From Hyphomicrobiales bacterium (GTDB lineage Bacteria; Pseudomonadota; Alphaproteobacteria; Rhizobiales; Beijerinckiaceae), in the NCBI GenBank assembly GCA_947455025.1, contig CANGLU010000029.1, positions 1 to 35,056 of the forward strand: 35,056 bases of DNA, read 5' to 3'. The notes under the pieces are model-generated. The model did no database searches, was not told the DNA's origin, and worked only from the letters and a program-made list of their open reading frames with translations. A program made the translations under genes and the position numbers. Below, one piece after another: positions 18,468 to 27,331 of the stretch (positions are counted from its first letter, which is position 1; each line of letters opens with the position of its first letter).

Positions 18468-18911
18468 ATGATGGAATATCTTCATACGATGGTTCGTATT
18501 GGAAATATTGAACAATCACTTGATTTTTACTGCAATAAGATGGGCCTCGTCGAGACACGTCGCTATGAGAATGAAAAGGGTCGGTTTACGCTCATTTTTT
18601 TGGTAGCTCCGGGCGATGTGGAGGTCTTTTCGAAGAATGCTGCTCCCGCATTAGAGCTAACCTATAATTGGGATGAACATGATTATACCGGCGGACGAAA
18701 TTTCGGCCACTTGGCCTATCGGGTAGATAATATTCACGAATATTGCCAAACCCTTATGGATAAAGGCGTTGTGATTAATAGGCCTCCCCGGGATGGTCGA
18801 ATGGCGTTTATAAAGTCCCCGGATGGTATTTCTTTCGAAATTCTGCAGCGCGGCGAGGCGCTTCCGCTATCTGAGCCATGGATTTCGATGCCAAATACGG
18901 GAACTTGGTAA
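18468..18911 (+). CDS. gloA: Lactoylglutathione lyase (glyoxalase I)
   Basis: A 147-residue enzyme isomerising the methylglyoxal-glutathione hemithioacetal to S-lactoylglutathione. The four metal ligands of the family are in place: His6 (LHTMVRIG), Glu63 (LELTYNWD), His81 (FGHLAYRV) and Glu124 (SFEILQRG). The loop DYTGGRNFGHLA is also conserved. A good Shine-Dalgarno (GGGGAGG) precedes ATG 18468; ATG 18471 would match the usual MxxLHT start equally well. It lies 29 bases before galM on the same strand and heads the + strand run that includes the purine genes, though gloA is often a free-standing housekeeping gene and may not belong to that operon in function. Confidence 0.94.
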   Translation: MMEYLHTMVRIGNIEQSLDFYCNKMGLVETRRYENEKGRFTLIFLVAPGDVEVFSKNAAPALELTYNWDEHDYTGGRNFGHLAYRVDNIHEYCQTLMDKGVVINRPPRDGRMAFIKSPDGISFEILQRGEALPLSEPWISMPNTGTW

Positions 18912-18940
18912 GATATTACACCTTTTCACGGATTGTTGCG

Positions 18941-19954
18941 ATGACCATGATCGAGTTCGGCCAGATAGACGGTAAGCCCGTCTTTGAAGTAACGATCCGG
19001 AATAATTCCGGCGCAGAAGCCAAAATTTTATCCTGGGGGGCCGTTCTTCGGGACTTCCGTGTCCCATGGAACGGGCGGGAACAGCGGGTTGTATTGGGCC
19101 TTAATAAGCTCGAAGAATATGTTGCTCATTCCCCCCATTTGGGAGCAATCGCCGGTCGATTTGCGAACCGAATTCGCGATGGCCGATTTTCAATTGATGG
19201 GGAGCAATATCAGCTCGAACGGAATTTTCTAGGTAAACATTCGTTACACGGTGGAGCGTCTGGATTTGGTCAAAGGCTTTGGAATTTGGCTGATTTTGAC
19301 GAGAATTCGGTTACTTTGGTTCTTTTTTCAAAGGATGGCGATGGTGGATTCCCTGGTAATTTAACCGTAACCTGCCGTTACAGTTTAACGGATAAGGCAA
19401 CGATCCGAACCGAGCTTATGGCGACGACAGATGCGCCTACAATTATCAATCTTGCCCTTCATTCTTATTTTAATCTCGATGGTTCGGCGGATATCTTGGA
19501 CCATGAATTAATGCTCCCAGCCGATTTTATCTCCTGTCTGGATCATGAGCTAATTCCGACCGGCGAAATTCGACAAGTTTCTGAAACTGCTTGTGATTTT
19601 CGGTTGCTGAGGCCGATCAGGGCGCCAGGAAAAGATGGCCGGCATTTTCCCTATGATCAGAATTTTTTTCTACGGACCGCCGGTCGTGATCTACGGCATG
19701 CCGCAACGGTATTGTCACGGAAGAATGGGCTTTCCATGCAGGTTTTTACAACGGAACCCTGCATTCAATTTTACGATGCTGTAAACTTGAATGTTCCCGT
19801 CTTAGGTATCGCCGATCAGCCCCTTAAGCCCCATTCTGGGCTATGTTTGGAGCCCCAATCAGTTCCGAATAGTCCGAATATAGCTCATTTTCCAAGTGCG
19901 ATCTTGCGTCCGGAGCAGATTTACCACCAAATTACGGAATACCGGTTCGGATAA
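18941..19954 (+). CDS. galM: Aldose 1-epimerase (galactose mutarotase family)
   Basis: A 337-residue cytosolic enzyme interconverting alpha and beta anomers of aldoses. Family catalytic residues are visible: His103 (SLHGGASGFG), His174 (LALHSYFNL), Asp239 (FPYDQNFF) and Glu304 (LCLEPQSVP). NRI at 76-78 is also standard. I start at ATG 18941 because the alternative at 18878 lies within gloA and adds unlike residues; ATG 18947 is also possible. The substrate cannot be read from sequence, and no galactose genes are near. It precedes uraH by 74 bases, so it may share a transcript with the purine genes. Whether it works on a ribose released from nucleosides is speculation. Confidence 0.9.
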   Translation: MTMIEFGQIDGKPVFEVTIRNNSGAEAKILSWGAVLRDFRVPWNGREQRVVLGLNKLEEYVAHSPHLGAIAGRFANRIRDGRFSIDGEQYQLERNFLGKHSLHGGASGFGQRLWNLADFDENSVTLVLFSKDGDGGFPGNLTVTCRYSLTDKATIRTELMATTDAPTIINLALHSYFNLDGSADILDHELMLPADFISCLDHELIPTGEIRQVSETACDFRLLRPIRAPGKDGRHFPYDQNFFLRTAGRDLRHAATVLSRKNGLSMQVFTTEPCIQFYDAVNLNVPVLGIADQPLKPHSGLCLEPQSVPNSPNIAHFPSAILRPEQIYHQITEYRFG

Positions 19955-20028
19955 TGCGTGTGGGACCGAACGGGGAAGGGGCATCTTGCCTCTTTAGCTA
20001 GTACCTTATTTGGTGCAGGATAGATGTT

Positions 20029-20370
20029 ATGAAACTTACGACTCACGTTTTAGACACCGCCCATGGGCGTCCGGCAGCGGGAATGGCACTAACCTTGACG
20101 CGGCTTTCGGATGGCAAACTTTTGCGACAGGCTATTACAAACGCAGATGGGCGGGTTGATCACCCCTTGTTAGAAGGGGATGAATTCCAATTTGGGGAAT
20201 TTGAGCTTCTTTTTAATGTTGCGGATTATTTTCGAAGCTGTGGCATTTCGCTTCCCGATCCCGCATTTTTAGATCAAGTTCCCATTCGTTTCGGTATTTC
20301 TGAACGACGTCATTATCACGTTCCTTTGCTTGTTTCCCCATTTAGCTTTTCGACTTATCGGGGGAGCTAA
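20029..20370 (+). CDS. uraH: 5-hydroxyisourate hydrolase (transthyretin-like)
   Basis: A 113-residue HIU hydrolase, the second step of urate breakdown, converting 5-hydroxyisourate to OHCU. The family signature is complete: N-terminal LTTHVLDTAHGRPA with His6, Arg42 in NADGRVDHPL, the HYHVPLLVSPF segment (His95/His97) and the C-terminal tetrapeptide YRGS at 110-113, which separates HIU hydrolases from true transthyretins. It forms a homotetramer in known cases. An AGGA lies upstream of ATG 20029, and only three bases separate its TAA from xdhA. With uraD downstream it prevents slow racemic decay of the PuuD product and yields S-allantoin. Confidence 0.96.
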   Translation: MKLTTHVLDTAHGRPAAGMALTLTRLSDGKLLRQAITNADGRVDHPLLEGDEFQFGEFELLFNVADYFRSCGISLPDPAFLDQVPIRFGISERRHYHVPLLVSPFSFSTYRGS

Positions 20371-20373
20371 ACC

Positions 20374-21855
20374 ATGCCGCGGTCGACGATCAGTTTCATT
20401 CGAAGAGGTCAAAGGGTTGATGTCGGTAACATTGATCCTAAAACGACGCTTCTCGATTGGTTGCGGCTGCAAGAGCGATCGACTGGAACAAAAGAAGGAT
20501 GCGCAGAAGGAGACTGTGGTGCTTGTACCGTGGTTCTAGCTAGGGAGCGTGATGGAAGATTGGTCTATGAGCCCGTCAACGCCTGTATACTACTGCTGGG
20601 GCAAGTCGATGGAACCGAAATTATAACGGTAGAAGATTTGGCATCATCAGGTGACCTGCACAAAGTACAAAAGGCAATGGTTGAAAACCATGCATCACAA
20701 TGCGGATTTTGTACGCCAGGAATTGTAATGAGCCTTTTTGCACTATCGCATTCGGGCAAAGAAACGATCAATCGTTCCGATGTTAATCAAACGCTTTCTG
20801 GAAACCTTTGTCGGTGCACGGGCTATCGGCCGATTATTGATGCGGCGCTAGAAATATGTTCAAATCAATCCCCCGATCTGTTTGATGGCAGAGCGGAGAA
20901 AACCCTAGAGCTGTTCAAACAGTTCCGCTCGCTTGAAGATGTTTTTGTTGGTGATGACGATTCTTTTTTTGCGACACCAGCGGCCGAGTCATCTCTCGCA
21001 TTTCTGGTGCAAAAATATCCCGATGCGACCCTGATTGCCGGGGCAACCGATGTGGGGCTCTGGATTACGAAGGGTTTGGCACCCATCAAAAAGTTGATTT
21101 GGCTGGGCCGTATTCGAGCATTAGCCGCGGTAGAAGAAACAGAAACAACCTTAAGTTTTGGCGCGGGCGTGACGCATGAAGCTGCTGCGCCATATCTTGA
21201 GTCAATTGACCATGACTTTAAAGAAATTGTAAGCCGTTTTGGCTCAAAGCAAGTTCGATCCTCGGGGACAGTCGTTGGTAACATTGCGAACGGTTCGCCG
21301 ATTGGTGATTGGCCACCCTGTTTCATTGTACTTGATGCCGAAGTGGAATTAAGAGCCGGATTGGCAATGCGGACGGTTGCTCTTGAAGATTATTTTATCG
21401 CTTACAAAAAGCAAAATCGTGAACCAGGCGAATATTTAAGGCGTGTCATCCTTAAAAAGCCGAGTGAAAATGATCATATCCGTCTATTCAAAATTACAAA
21501 ACGTCGGGATGAAGATATTTCCGCCGTCATGTCCGCGTTTCGGATTACGGTAGAAGAAGGCCTTATAACTCAGGCCCGCATTGCTTTCGGCGGAATGGCT
21601 GGAACACCAAAACGTGCGCGCTCTGCCGAAGCGGCTATTATTGGGCTCCCAATTAAAGATATAGCGACATGGCGTGCGGGAGCGGAAGGTTTGTTGTCGG
21701 ACTTTGCCCCACTCTCGGATCACCGTGCCTCGGCTGACTATCGAATGCGGGTTGCCCGTAATCTTATCATTAAAGCATTGGCCGAAATTGCTGGTGTCCC
21801 GTCGTCATCGACAAGGATCGTTGGTCTAAGGGAGGCTGCTTATGCCGCCGAGTGA
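20374..21855 (+). CDS. xdhA: Xanthine dehydrogenase small subunit (2Fe-2S and FAD)
   Basis: A 493-residue electron-transfer subunit of molybdenum xanthine dehydrogenase. Two [2Fe-2S] centres are coded: Cys43, Cys48, Cys51 and Cys71 (plant ferredoxin-like), and Cys110, Cys113, Cys146 and Cys148 (QCGFCTPG, NLCRCTGYRP). The FAD-binding domain of the CO dehydrogenase flavoprotein type follows from about residue 195 (LIAGATDVGLWIT; SSGTVVGNIANGSPIGD). The C-terminal CO_deh_flav_C part closes the protein. The subunit passes electrons from the molybdenum site in XdhB to NAD+. It overlaps xdhB by 14 bases and follows uraH almost directly, so co-translation is likely. Confidence 0.97.
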   Translation: MPRSTISFIRRGQRVDVGNIDPKTTLLDWLRLQERSTGTKEGCAEGDCGACTVVLARERDGRLVYEPVNACILLLGQVDGTEIITVEDLASSGDLHKVQKAMVENHASQCGFCTPGIVMSLFALSHSGKETINRSDVNQTLSGNLCRCTGYRPIIDAALEICSNQSPDLFDGRAEKTLELFKQFRSLEDVFVGDDDSFFATPAAESSLAFLVQKYPDATLIAGATDVGLWITKGLAPIKKLIWLGRIRALAAVEETETTLSFGAGVTHEAAAPYLESIDHDFKEIVSRFGSKQVRSSGTVVGNIANGSPIGDWPPCFIVLDAEVELRAGLAMRTVALEDYFIAYKKQNREPGEYLRRVILKKPSENDHIRLFKITKRRDEDISAVMSAFRITVEEGLITQARIAFGGMAGTPKRARSAEAAIIGLPIKDIATWRAGAEGLLSDFAPLSDHRASADYRMRVARNLIIKALAEIAGVPSSSTRIVGLREAAYAAE

Positions 21856-24172
21856 CGTGACAGATCTGACCAAAATGCCACTGAGACATGTTGGTAAATC
21901 ACTGGTTCATGATTCAGCAGCGCTCCATGTTCAGGGAGCGGCCATCTATATCGATGATATGCCGGAGCCTGAGGGAACGCTCCATATTGCCATTGGGGGA
22001 TCACCGATCGCACGGGGTAATATTACGTCTCTCGATCTTGATGCGGTCAGATCCGCTCCGGGCGTTTTTGCTGTACTGACCGCTGAAAATATACCCGGTA
22101 AAAACGACGTCTCACCCGCGATGGGCGACGATCCTATGTTCGCAAGTGATCGCGTTGAATTTGTTGGTCAAGCGATATTTGCAGTCGTTGGAACCACAAG
22201 AGATGCCGCGCGCCGTGCGGTTAGATTTGTTAAAAATTCCTTCGAAGAAGAGTTGCCGTCTGTAACGGTTGAGGACGCTATCGAACGTAATGAAACTGTT
22301 CTTCCAAACTATGAATTTGGCCGAGGCAATACCGATGAGGCATTTGCAGGCTCTCCAGTTTCTTTGTCAGGTCAGTTTCGCATCGGTGGGCAGGAACATT
22401 TTTATCTTGAGGGGCAGGTGTCGCTGGCTATACCGGGAGAACGCGACGAAATTCTTGTTTATGCCTCCACTCAACATCCGACAGAAGTGCAGCATGTTGT
22501 GGCGCGGGTTCTGGGAATTTCTGATGCTCAGGTTACGTGCGAAGTTAGGCGTATGGGCGGTGGGTTTGGAGGAAAAGAAAGTCAAGCTACACAATGGGCA
22601 GCTATTGCGGCGTTAGCTGCCAAAATTACCCGCAAACCTTGCAAGCTAAGGCTGGATCGCGACGATGATATGATGTTGACAGGAAAGCGCCATGATTTCC
22701 GCGTTGATTGGGAATTAGGCGCTGATAATGATGGCACCATACGCGCCGTTGACATTTCCTTACTGGCTCGTTGTGGCTATTCCGCTGATATCAGCCAGGG
22801 TGTCGTTGATCGGGCGATGTTTCATTCGGACAATTCTTACTTTATCCCCGATGTAAAAGTTTCATCCCGTAGGTTAAAGACAAATACGGTTTCCAATACC
22901 GCATTTCGTGGATTCGGTGGGCCACAAGGAATGCTGGCAATGGAGCGCATGATTGATGCACTTGCATCCGCCACTGGCCGTGACCCGCTCGACATCCGCA
23001 AAGCTAATTTTTATTCTGATGGCCGAGATAAGACTCCTTATGGAATGAATGTCGAAGACTACGATGTTCTTCATCAATTGGTTTCACAACTAGAGGTTAG
23101 TTCAGATTATCGCGCGCGGCGAACGCAGATCGATGCGTTTAATAAGGAATCGCCACTTATCCGGAGAGGCATTGCTCTAACGCCCGTAAAATTCGGAATT
23201 TCATTTACCCTCACGCAGATGAACCAGGGCGGGGCTTTGGTTCATGTCTATTCGGATGGTTCCGTTCATCTGAACCATGGCGGTACTGAAATGGGGCAGG
23301 GGCTATTTCTAAAAGTTGCCCAAATAGTTGCTGAAGAGTTTGGTATCTCACTGGACCGCGTTCGGATCATGCCAACATCGACCGGCAAAGTTCCCAATAC
23401 ATCGCCAACGGCGGCATCGGCTGGTACCGACCTTAATGGAATGGCGGCTATGCTTGCCGCCCGTGCGATTAAAGGACGGATGGCTGCATTTGCAGCTCAA
23501 TCCTATGGCATAAATCCTGATGACGTTATATTTCGGGATGACGTGGTTTTGGTAGGAAGCGAAACAATCAAATTTTCAGCTTTAGCTAAAGCTTGCCATG
23601 GCGGTCGAATCCATTTGTCAGAGGCGAGCCATTACAAAACGCCAAAAGTCGTCTGGGACCGCCCAACAGCAGTCGGTCGTCCGTTTTATTATTTTGCTTA
23701 CGGAGCAGCGTGTAGCGAAGTAGCCATCGACACTTTGACAGGCGAAATGAAATTAGAGCGTGTCGACATTTTACATGATGTTGGAAAATCATTGAATCCC
23801 GCGATCGATATTGGCCAAATCGAAGGCGGTTTTGTTCAAGGCCTTGGATGGCTCACAACAGAGGAGCTCGTTTATGACTCCAATGGTCGCCTAAGAACCC
23901 ACGCTCCTTCGACTTATAAGATACCTGTAGCATCTGACATTCCTGAAGATTTTAGGGTTTCCCTTTTTGAGGGCGCAAACCGTGAGGATACGGTCTATCG
24001 ATCTAAAGCAGTAGGAGAGCCTCCCGTCATGTTGGCGATCTCAGTATTTTCCGCGATCCTGAACGCCGTTCAGTCGTTGCAGCCAGGAACCCCTGTCCCT
24101 CTTAATGCGCCAGCAACGCCCGAGGAAATTCTAAAGGCAGTCCAAGCGCTTGGCGGCGGCGGCGGATTCTGA
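21842..24172 (+). CDS. xdhB: Xanthine dehydrogenase large subunit (molybdopterin)
   Basis: A 776-residue catalytic subunit that hydroxylates hypoxanthine and xanthine to urate at a molybdenum centre. Recognisable elements are the substrate and cofactor loops GGGFGGKES (about 240-248), FRGFGGPQGMLAMERM, GGTEMGQGLF and the C-terminal VGEPP with Glu726, the family's catalytic base. The end is glycine-rich (LGGGGGF). The start overlaps xdhA. A 95-base gap follows before xdhC, containing a short imperfect hairpin (TGGCT ... AGCCA) whose role is unclear. Assembly needs XdhC, encoded next, and molybdopterin from the Moa pathway; moaA lies about 8 kb downstream on the other strand. Confidence 0.97.
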   Translation: MPPSDVTDLTKMPLRHVGKSLVHDSAALHVQGAAIYIDDMPEPEGTLHIAIGGSPIARGNITSLDLDAVRSAPGVFAVLTAENIPGKNDVSPAMGDDPMFASDRVEFVGQAIFAVVGTTRDAARRAVRFVKNSFEEELPSVTVEDAIERNETVLPNYEFGRGNTDEAFAGSPVSLSGQFRIGGQEHFYLEGQVSLAIPGERDEILVYASTQHPTEVQHVVARVLGISDAQVTCEVRRMGGGFGGKESQATQWAAIAALAAKITRKPCKLRLDRDDDMMLTGKRHDFRVDWELGADNDGTIRAVDISLLARCGYSADISQGVVDRAMFHSDNSYFIPDVKVSSRRLKTNTVSNTAFRGFGGPQGMLAMERMIDALASATGRDPLDIRKANFYSDGRDKTPYGMNVEDYDVLHQLVSQLEVSSDYRARRTQIDAFNKESPLIRRGIALTPVKFGISFTLTQMNQGGALVHVYSDGSVHLNHGGTEMGQGLFLKVAQIVAEEFGISLDRVRIMPTSTGKVPNTSPTAASAGTDLNGMAAMLAARAIKGRMAAFAAQSYGINPDDVIFRDDVVLVGSETIKFSALAKACHGGRIHLSEASHYKTPKVVWDRPTAVGRPFYYFAYGAACSEVAIDTLTGEMKLERVDILHDVGKSLNPAIDIGQIEGGFVQGLGWLTTEELVYDSNGRLRTHAPSTYKIPVASDIPEDFRVSLFEGANREDTVYRSKAVGEPPVMLAISVFSAILNAVQSLQPGTPVPLNAPATPEEILKAVQALGGGGGF

Positions 24173-24267
24173 ATTATAACTTTAACAAATACATAATTGA
24201 ACATTTGGCTGCTTGATCAGATGAGCCAGTTAACTCTCTGGATGAACAGGTTGAATCGGAACATTAA

Positions 24268-25134
24268 GTGATCAACTTTTGGACTCAAGCCATTGAGATA
24301 CTCGATAAAGATGGCATCGTAGCCATTGTTTCGATCGTCAAGGCCGATGGATCAACTCCGCGTGATGTCGGTACGCGAATGGCCATTACCAAGCAGAGTG
24401 GCGTCATTGGGACCATAGGCGGGGGCGCGCTTGAATTCGCGGTATTCAATGATGCCATCAGATTAATGTCGGAAATTGGATGTGATCGCCGCGAGCGGGA
24501 TTGGCCTTTGGGACCGCAGCTTGGTCAATGTTGCGGTGGTCGAGTTCGCACCCTAACCGAAATTTTTCACAACAAAGATAGACCTGTGCTTATTCAGAGA
24601 AGCGGACATGAGATTGTTGCGGACCGAACAAGTGTTATGCTTTTTGGTGCTGGGCACGTTGGAAGGGCAATTGTGCTCGCCTTGGCTCCATTACCGTTCA
24701 ATGTTCAATGGGTCGATAGTAGGCCTGATGCCTTTCCGCCATTAATCGTTCAAACGGCTCGAATGATCATTTCCGAGTCGCCGGCGGAAGAAGTTAGGAA
24801 GGCTCGAGAAGGTAGTTTTGCACTCATCATGACCCATTCCCATGCGATGGATTATGAAATTGTTGAAGCGGCGCTTAAGAAATCAACTCTCGCCTATGTT
24901 GGGTTAATCGGTTCGGAAACGAAACGAAAGAGGTTTGAAAGTCGTCTCCGAGCGGCTGGACTTGGAGATGATAATATAGCCCGTTTACATTGCCCAATAG
25001 GCATAGCGGGAATATCCGGCAAGGAACCTTCCATAATAGCGGCATCGGTGGCTGCTGAACTTCTGATACGACAAGAGGGCTTGCGTAAACCGTGCGAACA
25101 GGCTTCATTTCGGCAGGAAGTTTCCGAGATATAA
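24268..25134 (+). CDS. xdhC: Xanthine dehydrogenase accessory protein XdhC
   Basis: A 288-residue chaperone that binds molybdenum cofactor, supports its sulfuration and inserts it into XdhB. The N-terminal XdhC_CoxI domain is seen in KADGSTPRDVGTRMAI and GTIGGGALE, with the conserved Cys pair in GQCCGGRV. A Rossmann domain follows from about residue 127 (GAGHVGRAIVLAL, VDSRPDAF), with the family stretch TYVGLIGSE-like (LAYVGLIGSETKRKRF) and HCPIGIAG. The start is GTG 24268: an in-frame TAA directly precedes it and no earlier start exists. Spacing to the next gene is 18 bases. Confidence 0.94.
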   Translation: MINFWTQAIEILDKDGIVAIVSIVKADGSTPRDVGTRMAITKQSGVIGTIGGGALEFAVFNDAIRLMSEIGCDRRERDWPLGPQLGQCCGGRVRTLTEIFHNKDRPVLIQRSGHEIVADRTSVMLFGAGHVGRAIVLALAPLPFNVQWVDSRPDAFPPLIVQTARMIISESPAEEVRKAREGSFALIMTHSHAMDYEIVEAALKKSTLAYVGLIGSETKRKRFESRLRAAGLGDDNIARLHCPIGIAGISGKEPSIIAASVAAELLIRQEGLRKPCEQASFRQEVSEI

Positions 25135-25152
25135 GAATAGCGGATAGATGAT

Positions 25153-25626
25153 ATGAGCGATGATGAATTCTTTCTTGCACGAGCGATTAAATTGTCCCGC
25201 GAACGTATGGAAGCAAATCAAGGTGGTCCCTTCGGTGCCGTTATTGCCCGCGACGGTGAAGTGCTTGCCGAAGGCTGGAATATGGTAACATCGTCGAATG
25301 ACCCTACGGCTCACGCCGAGGTCACGGCTATTCGCCGGGCATGTGAGGCTGTGGGACATTTCGAACTTAAAGGAGCGACGCTTTATACCAGCTGTGAACC
25401 ATGTCCCATGTGTTTAGCATCAGCCTACTGGGCTCGCTTATCGCGAATTGTCTATGCCAATACACGCGATGAGGCAGCAGCCATTGGATTTGATGATGCG
25501 TTTATCTACGACGAAGTTCCAAAGGCGCCTCGTGATCGTTCCTTAGAAATGGAACATCATCCCCGACAAGATGCGACAGACGCATTTGCAGCTTGGGCTG
25601 CAAAGCCTGATAAAATTCAATACTGA
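25153..25626 (+). CDS. guaD: Guanine deaminase, cytidine-deaminase-fold (GuaD type)
   Basis: A 157-residue zinc deaminase. The motif is HAEV with His54 and the proton-shuttle Glu56, followed by SCEPCPMC with Cys84 and Cys87 as zinc ligands. Length, the GGPFGAVI segment, a WARL stretch and the extended C-terminal tail match Bacillus GuaD and nucleoside deaminases rather than TadA. In a purine operon the natural reading is guanine to xanthine plus ammonia, feeding XdhAB. Substrate choice cannot be proven from motifs; adenosine-type or other base deamination is the alternative. It lies 18 bases after xdhC and 8 bases before puuD. Confidence 0.85.
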   Translation: MSDDEFFLARAIKLSRERMEANQGGPFGAVIARDGEVLAEGWNMVTSSNDPTAHAEVTAIRRACEAVGHFELKGATLYTSCEPCPMCLASAYWARLSRIVYANTRDEAAAIGFDDAFIYDEVPKAPRDRSLEMEHHPRQDATDAFAAWAAKPDKIQY

Positions 25627-25634
25627 GGCATACT

Positions 25635-26816
25635 ATGACTGCTTTCGCTCTCGACTGGCTTAATCTCTTAATCCGCTGGTTCCATCTCATTGTTGGGATC
25701 GCGTGGATTGGTGCTAGTTTCCATTTTATATGGCTCGATTTTTCTTTGAGGGCACGTCCTAATCAATCGGCAGGGGTTCTGGGTACATCCTGGTTGGTGC
25801 ATGGTGGTGGCTTCTATCATGTCGAGAAATATCTTGTTGCGCCCAGCACACTGCCTGATGACCTTCATTGGTTTAAATGGGAGGCCTATCTTACCTTCCT
25901 GACAGGCTTTGCGCTCTTAGCGGTTCAATATTATTGGAACGCTACTGCGTTTCTGGTTGATCCGACGGTCCTGGCTATGACAGGCGGCGAAGCCGTTATT
26001 TTTTCAATCCTGTTTCTACTTAGCGGCTGGTTGGCCTACGACAGGTTATGTCGGTCGCCCATTGGTGCGCATACGGGTTGGTTGGCCTTATTCGTCTATA
26101 TTTTAATTGTTGCCGCAGCCTTCGTCTTTACCCATGTATTTTCGGGGCGAGGTGCCTTGATTCACACGGGCGCCATGATCGGCACGATCATGGCCGCGAA
26201 CGTCTTCAACGTCATAATTCCCAATCAGAAAAAGATTACAGCTTCTTTATTAAAAGGCGAGGCTCCAGATCCGAAGCTTGGAAAAATTGGAAAACAGCGT
26301 TCGCTCCATAATAATTATCTAACATTGCCCGTGCTTCTTTTTATGGTCTCCAACCATTTTCCGTTTTTATATTCTCATCCAATGAGTTGGCTCGTTGTCG
26401 CGTTGGTTGTGCTGACGGGCGGAATGATCCGCCATTTTCTTAATCGTGTTGATGCCGGCGATACGCCTCAAAGTGTCGCATGGGCGTTGCCTGTAGCTGC
26501 AATTGCTCTACTTGCCACCATTTGGTTGACGGCTCCGGTATCAGTCACGGTTTCCGCTAAAGTAACGGACGCAGAGATTTTAAAGATAACTCAGACACAT
26601 TGTATCATGTGTCATCAAGCCAATCCGACTCATGAGGGTTTTAAAGGGGGCGAGCCGCCCAAAGGTGTCGTGCTTGATACGCTGGAAGGAATTAAAAAGA
26701 ATTCAGCCCAGATATTAATACAGGCGGTTCAGGGAAATGCTATGCCTCTTGGTAATGAAACTGGCATTACGGATAATGAGCGAGCCAAGCTCGGCGCTTG
26801 GATTGCGTCGCAATGA
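25635..26816 (+). CDS. puuD: Membrane urate hydroxylase PuuD with C-terminal cytochrome c
   Basis: A 393-residue integral membrane protein that oxidises urate to 5-hydroxyisourate, passing electrons to the respiratory chain instead of making peroxide. About eight hydrophobic helices fill residues 1-305 (the start LNLLIRWFHLIVGIAWIGAS is family-typical). A short cytochrome c domain follows, with CIMCH at Cys323-His327 and a likely methionine ligand in GNAMPLGNETG. This architecture is that of PuuD (formerly DUF989), which in many bacteria replaces soluble uricases. A GAGG ribosome site precedes ATG 25635. Its stop overlaps the uraD start (ATGA). Haem attachment would depend on the Ccm system, part of which is encoded in this window. 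Confidence 0.96.
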   Translation: MTAFALDWLNLLIRWFHLIVGIAWIGASFHFIWLDFSLRARPNQSAGVLGTSWLVHGGGFYHVEKYLVAPSTLPDDLHWFKWEAYLTFLTGFALLAVQYYWNATAFLVDPTVLAMTGGEAVIFSILFLLSGWLAYDRLCRSPIGAHTGWLALFVYILIVAAAFVFTHVFSGRGALIHTGAMIGTIMAANVFNVIIPNQKKITASLLKGEAPDPKLGKIGKQRSLHNNYLTLPVLLFMVSNHFPFLYSHPMSWLVVALVVLTGGMIRHFLNRVDAGDTPQSVAWALPVAAIALLATIWLTAPVSVTVSAKVTDAEILKITQTHCIMCHQANPTHEGFKGGEPPKGVVLDTLEGIKKNSAQILIQAVQGNAMPLGNETGITDNERAKLGAWIASQ

Positions 26817-27331
26817 ATGCCTCACTATCACTTGATGCGGTTAATGCATTAACGGCTAACGAATTTATTTCCCGATTTGGTGATATAGCGGAGCATTCAA
26901 AATGGGTTGCCGAAAAAGCTGAAGTGGTACGTCCATATCCTGATCATGCAGCTATGGTGTTAGCGTTTCAACAAGCTGTGTTGGAGGCCGATCGTGAACG
27001 TCAATTACAGTTGATTTTAGCCCATCCAGATTTGGCCGGGCGCGCTGCGCTGGATGATCAAATGGCCGATGAATCAAAGCGAGAGCAAAGGGGTGCTGGG
27101 CTTGATACTTTGAATAAAGAAGAGTTTGAGCAATTTCATAATCTCAATAATACTTACCGTGCAAGATTTGGTTTTCCTTTTATTTTTGCTGTTACGGGTG
27201 CGAATAAGCATCAAATATTAGAATCTTTTTCTAACCGTGTCGGAGGAACGTTGGAAGAAGAGCGCTTGACAGCTCTCGCACAAATCTTGCGAATTATTCG
27301 GTTTCGATTAGCAGCAAGGGTATCGTTGTGA
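26813..27331 (+). CDS. uraD: 2-oxo-4-hydroxy-4-carboxy-5-ureidoimidazoline (OHCU) decarboxylase
   Basis: A 172-residue all-helical decarboxylase that turns OHCU into S-allantoin. Conserved elements are FGDIAEHSKWVAE, the catalytic histidine His71 in LAHPDLAG, the SKREQ segment (Glu91-Gln92 region) and FGFPFIFAV. I choose ATG 26813, which overlaps the puuD stop as ATGA; a TTG in frame at 26798 lies inside puuD and adds five unlike residues. The end overlaps the next gene by four bases (GTGA), so puuD, uraD and the aldolase-like gene are translationally linked. It is the last clear purine-pathway step here; allantoinase is not encoded in the window. Confidence 0.95.
   Translation: MNASLSLDAVNALTANEFISRFGDIAEHSKWVAEKAEVVRPYPDHAAMVLAFQQAVLEADRERQLQLILAHPDLAGRAALDDQMADESKREQRGAGLDTLNKEEFEQFHNLNNTYRARFGFPFIFAVTGANKHQILESFSNRVGGTLEEERLTALAQILRIIRFRLAARVSL

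Noticed and set aside
24173-24267. Possible small gene or riboswitch between xdhB and xdhC
   Set aside because: Only a weak 5-base stem (TGGCT/AGCCA) is visible; no known riboswitch core and no frame with a good start.
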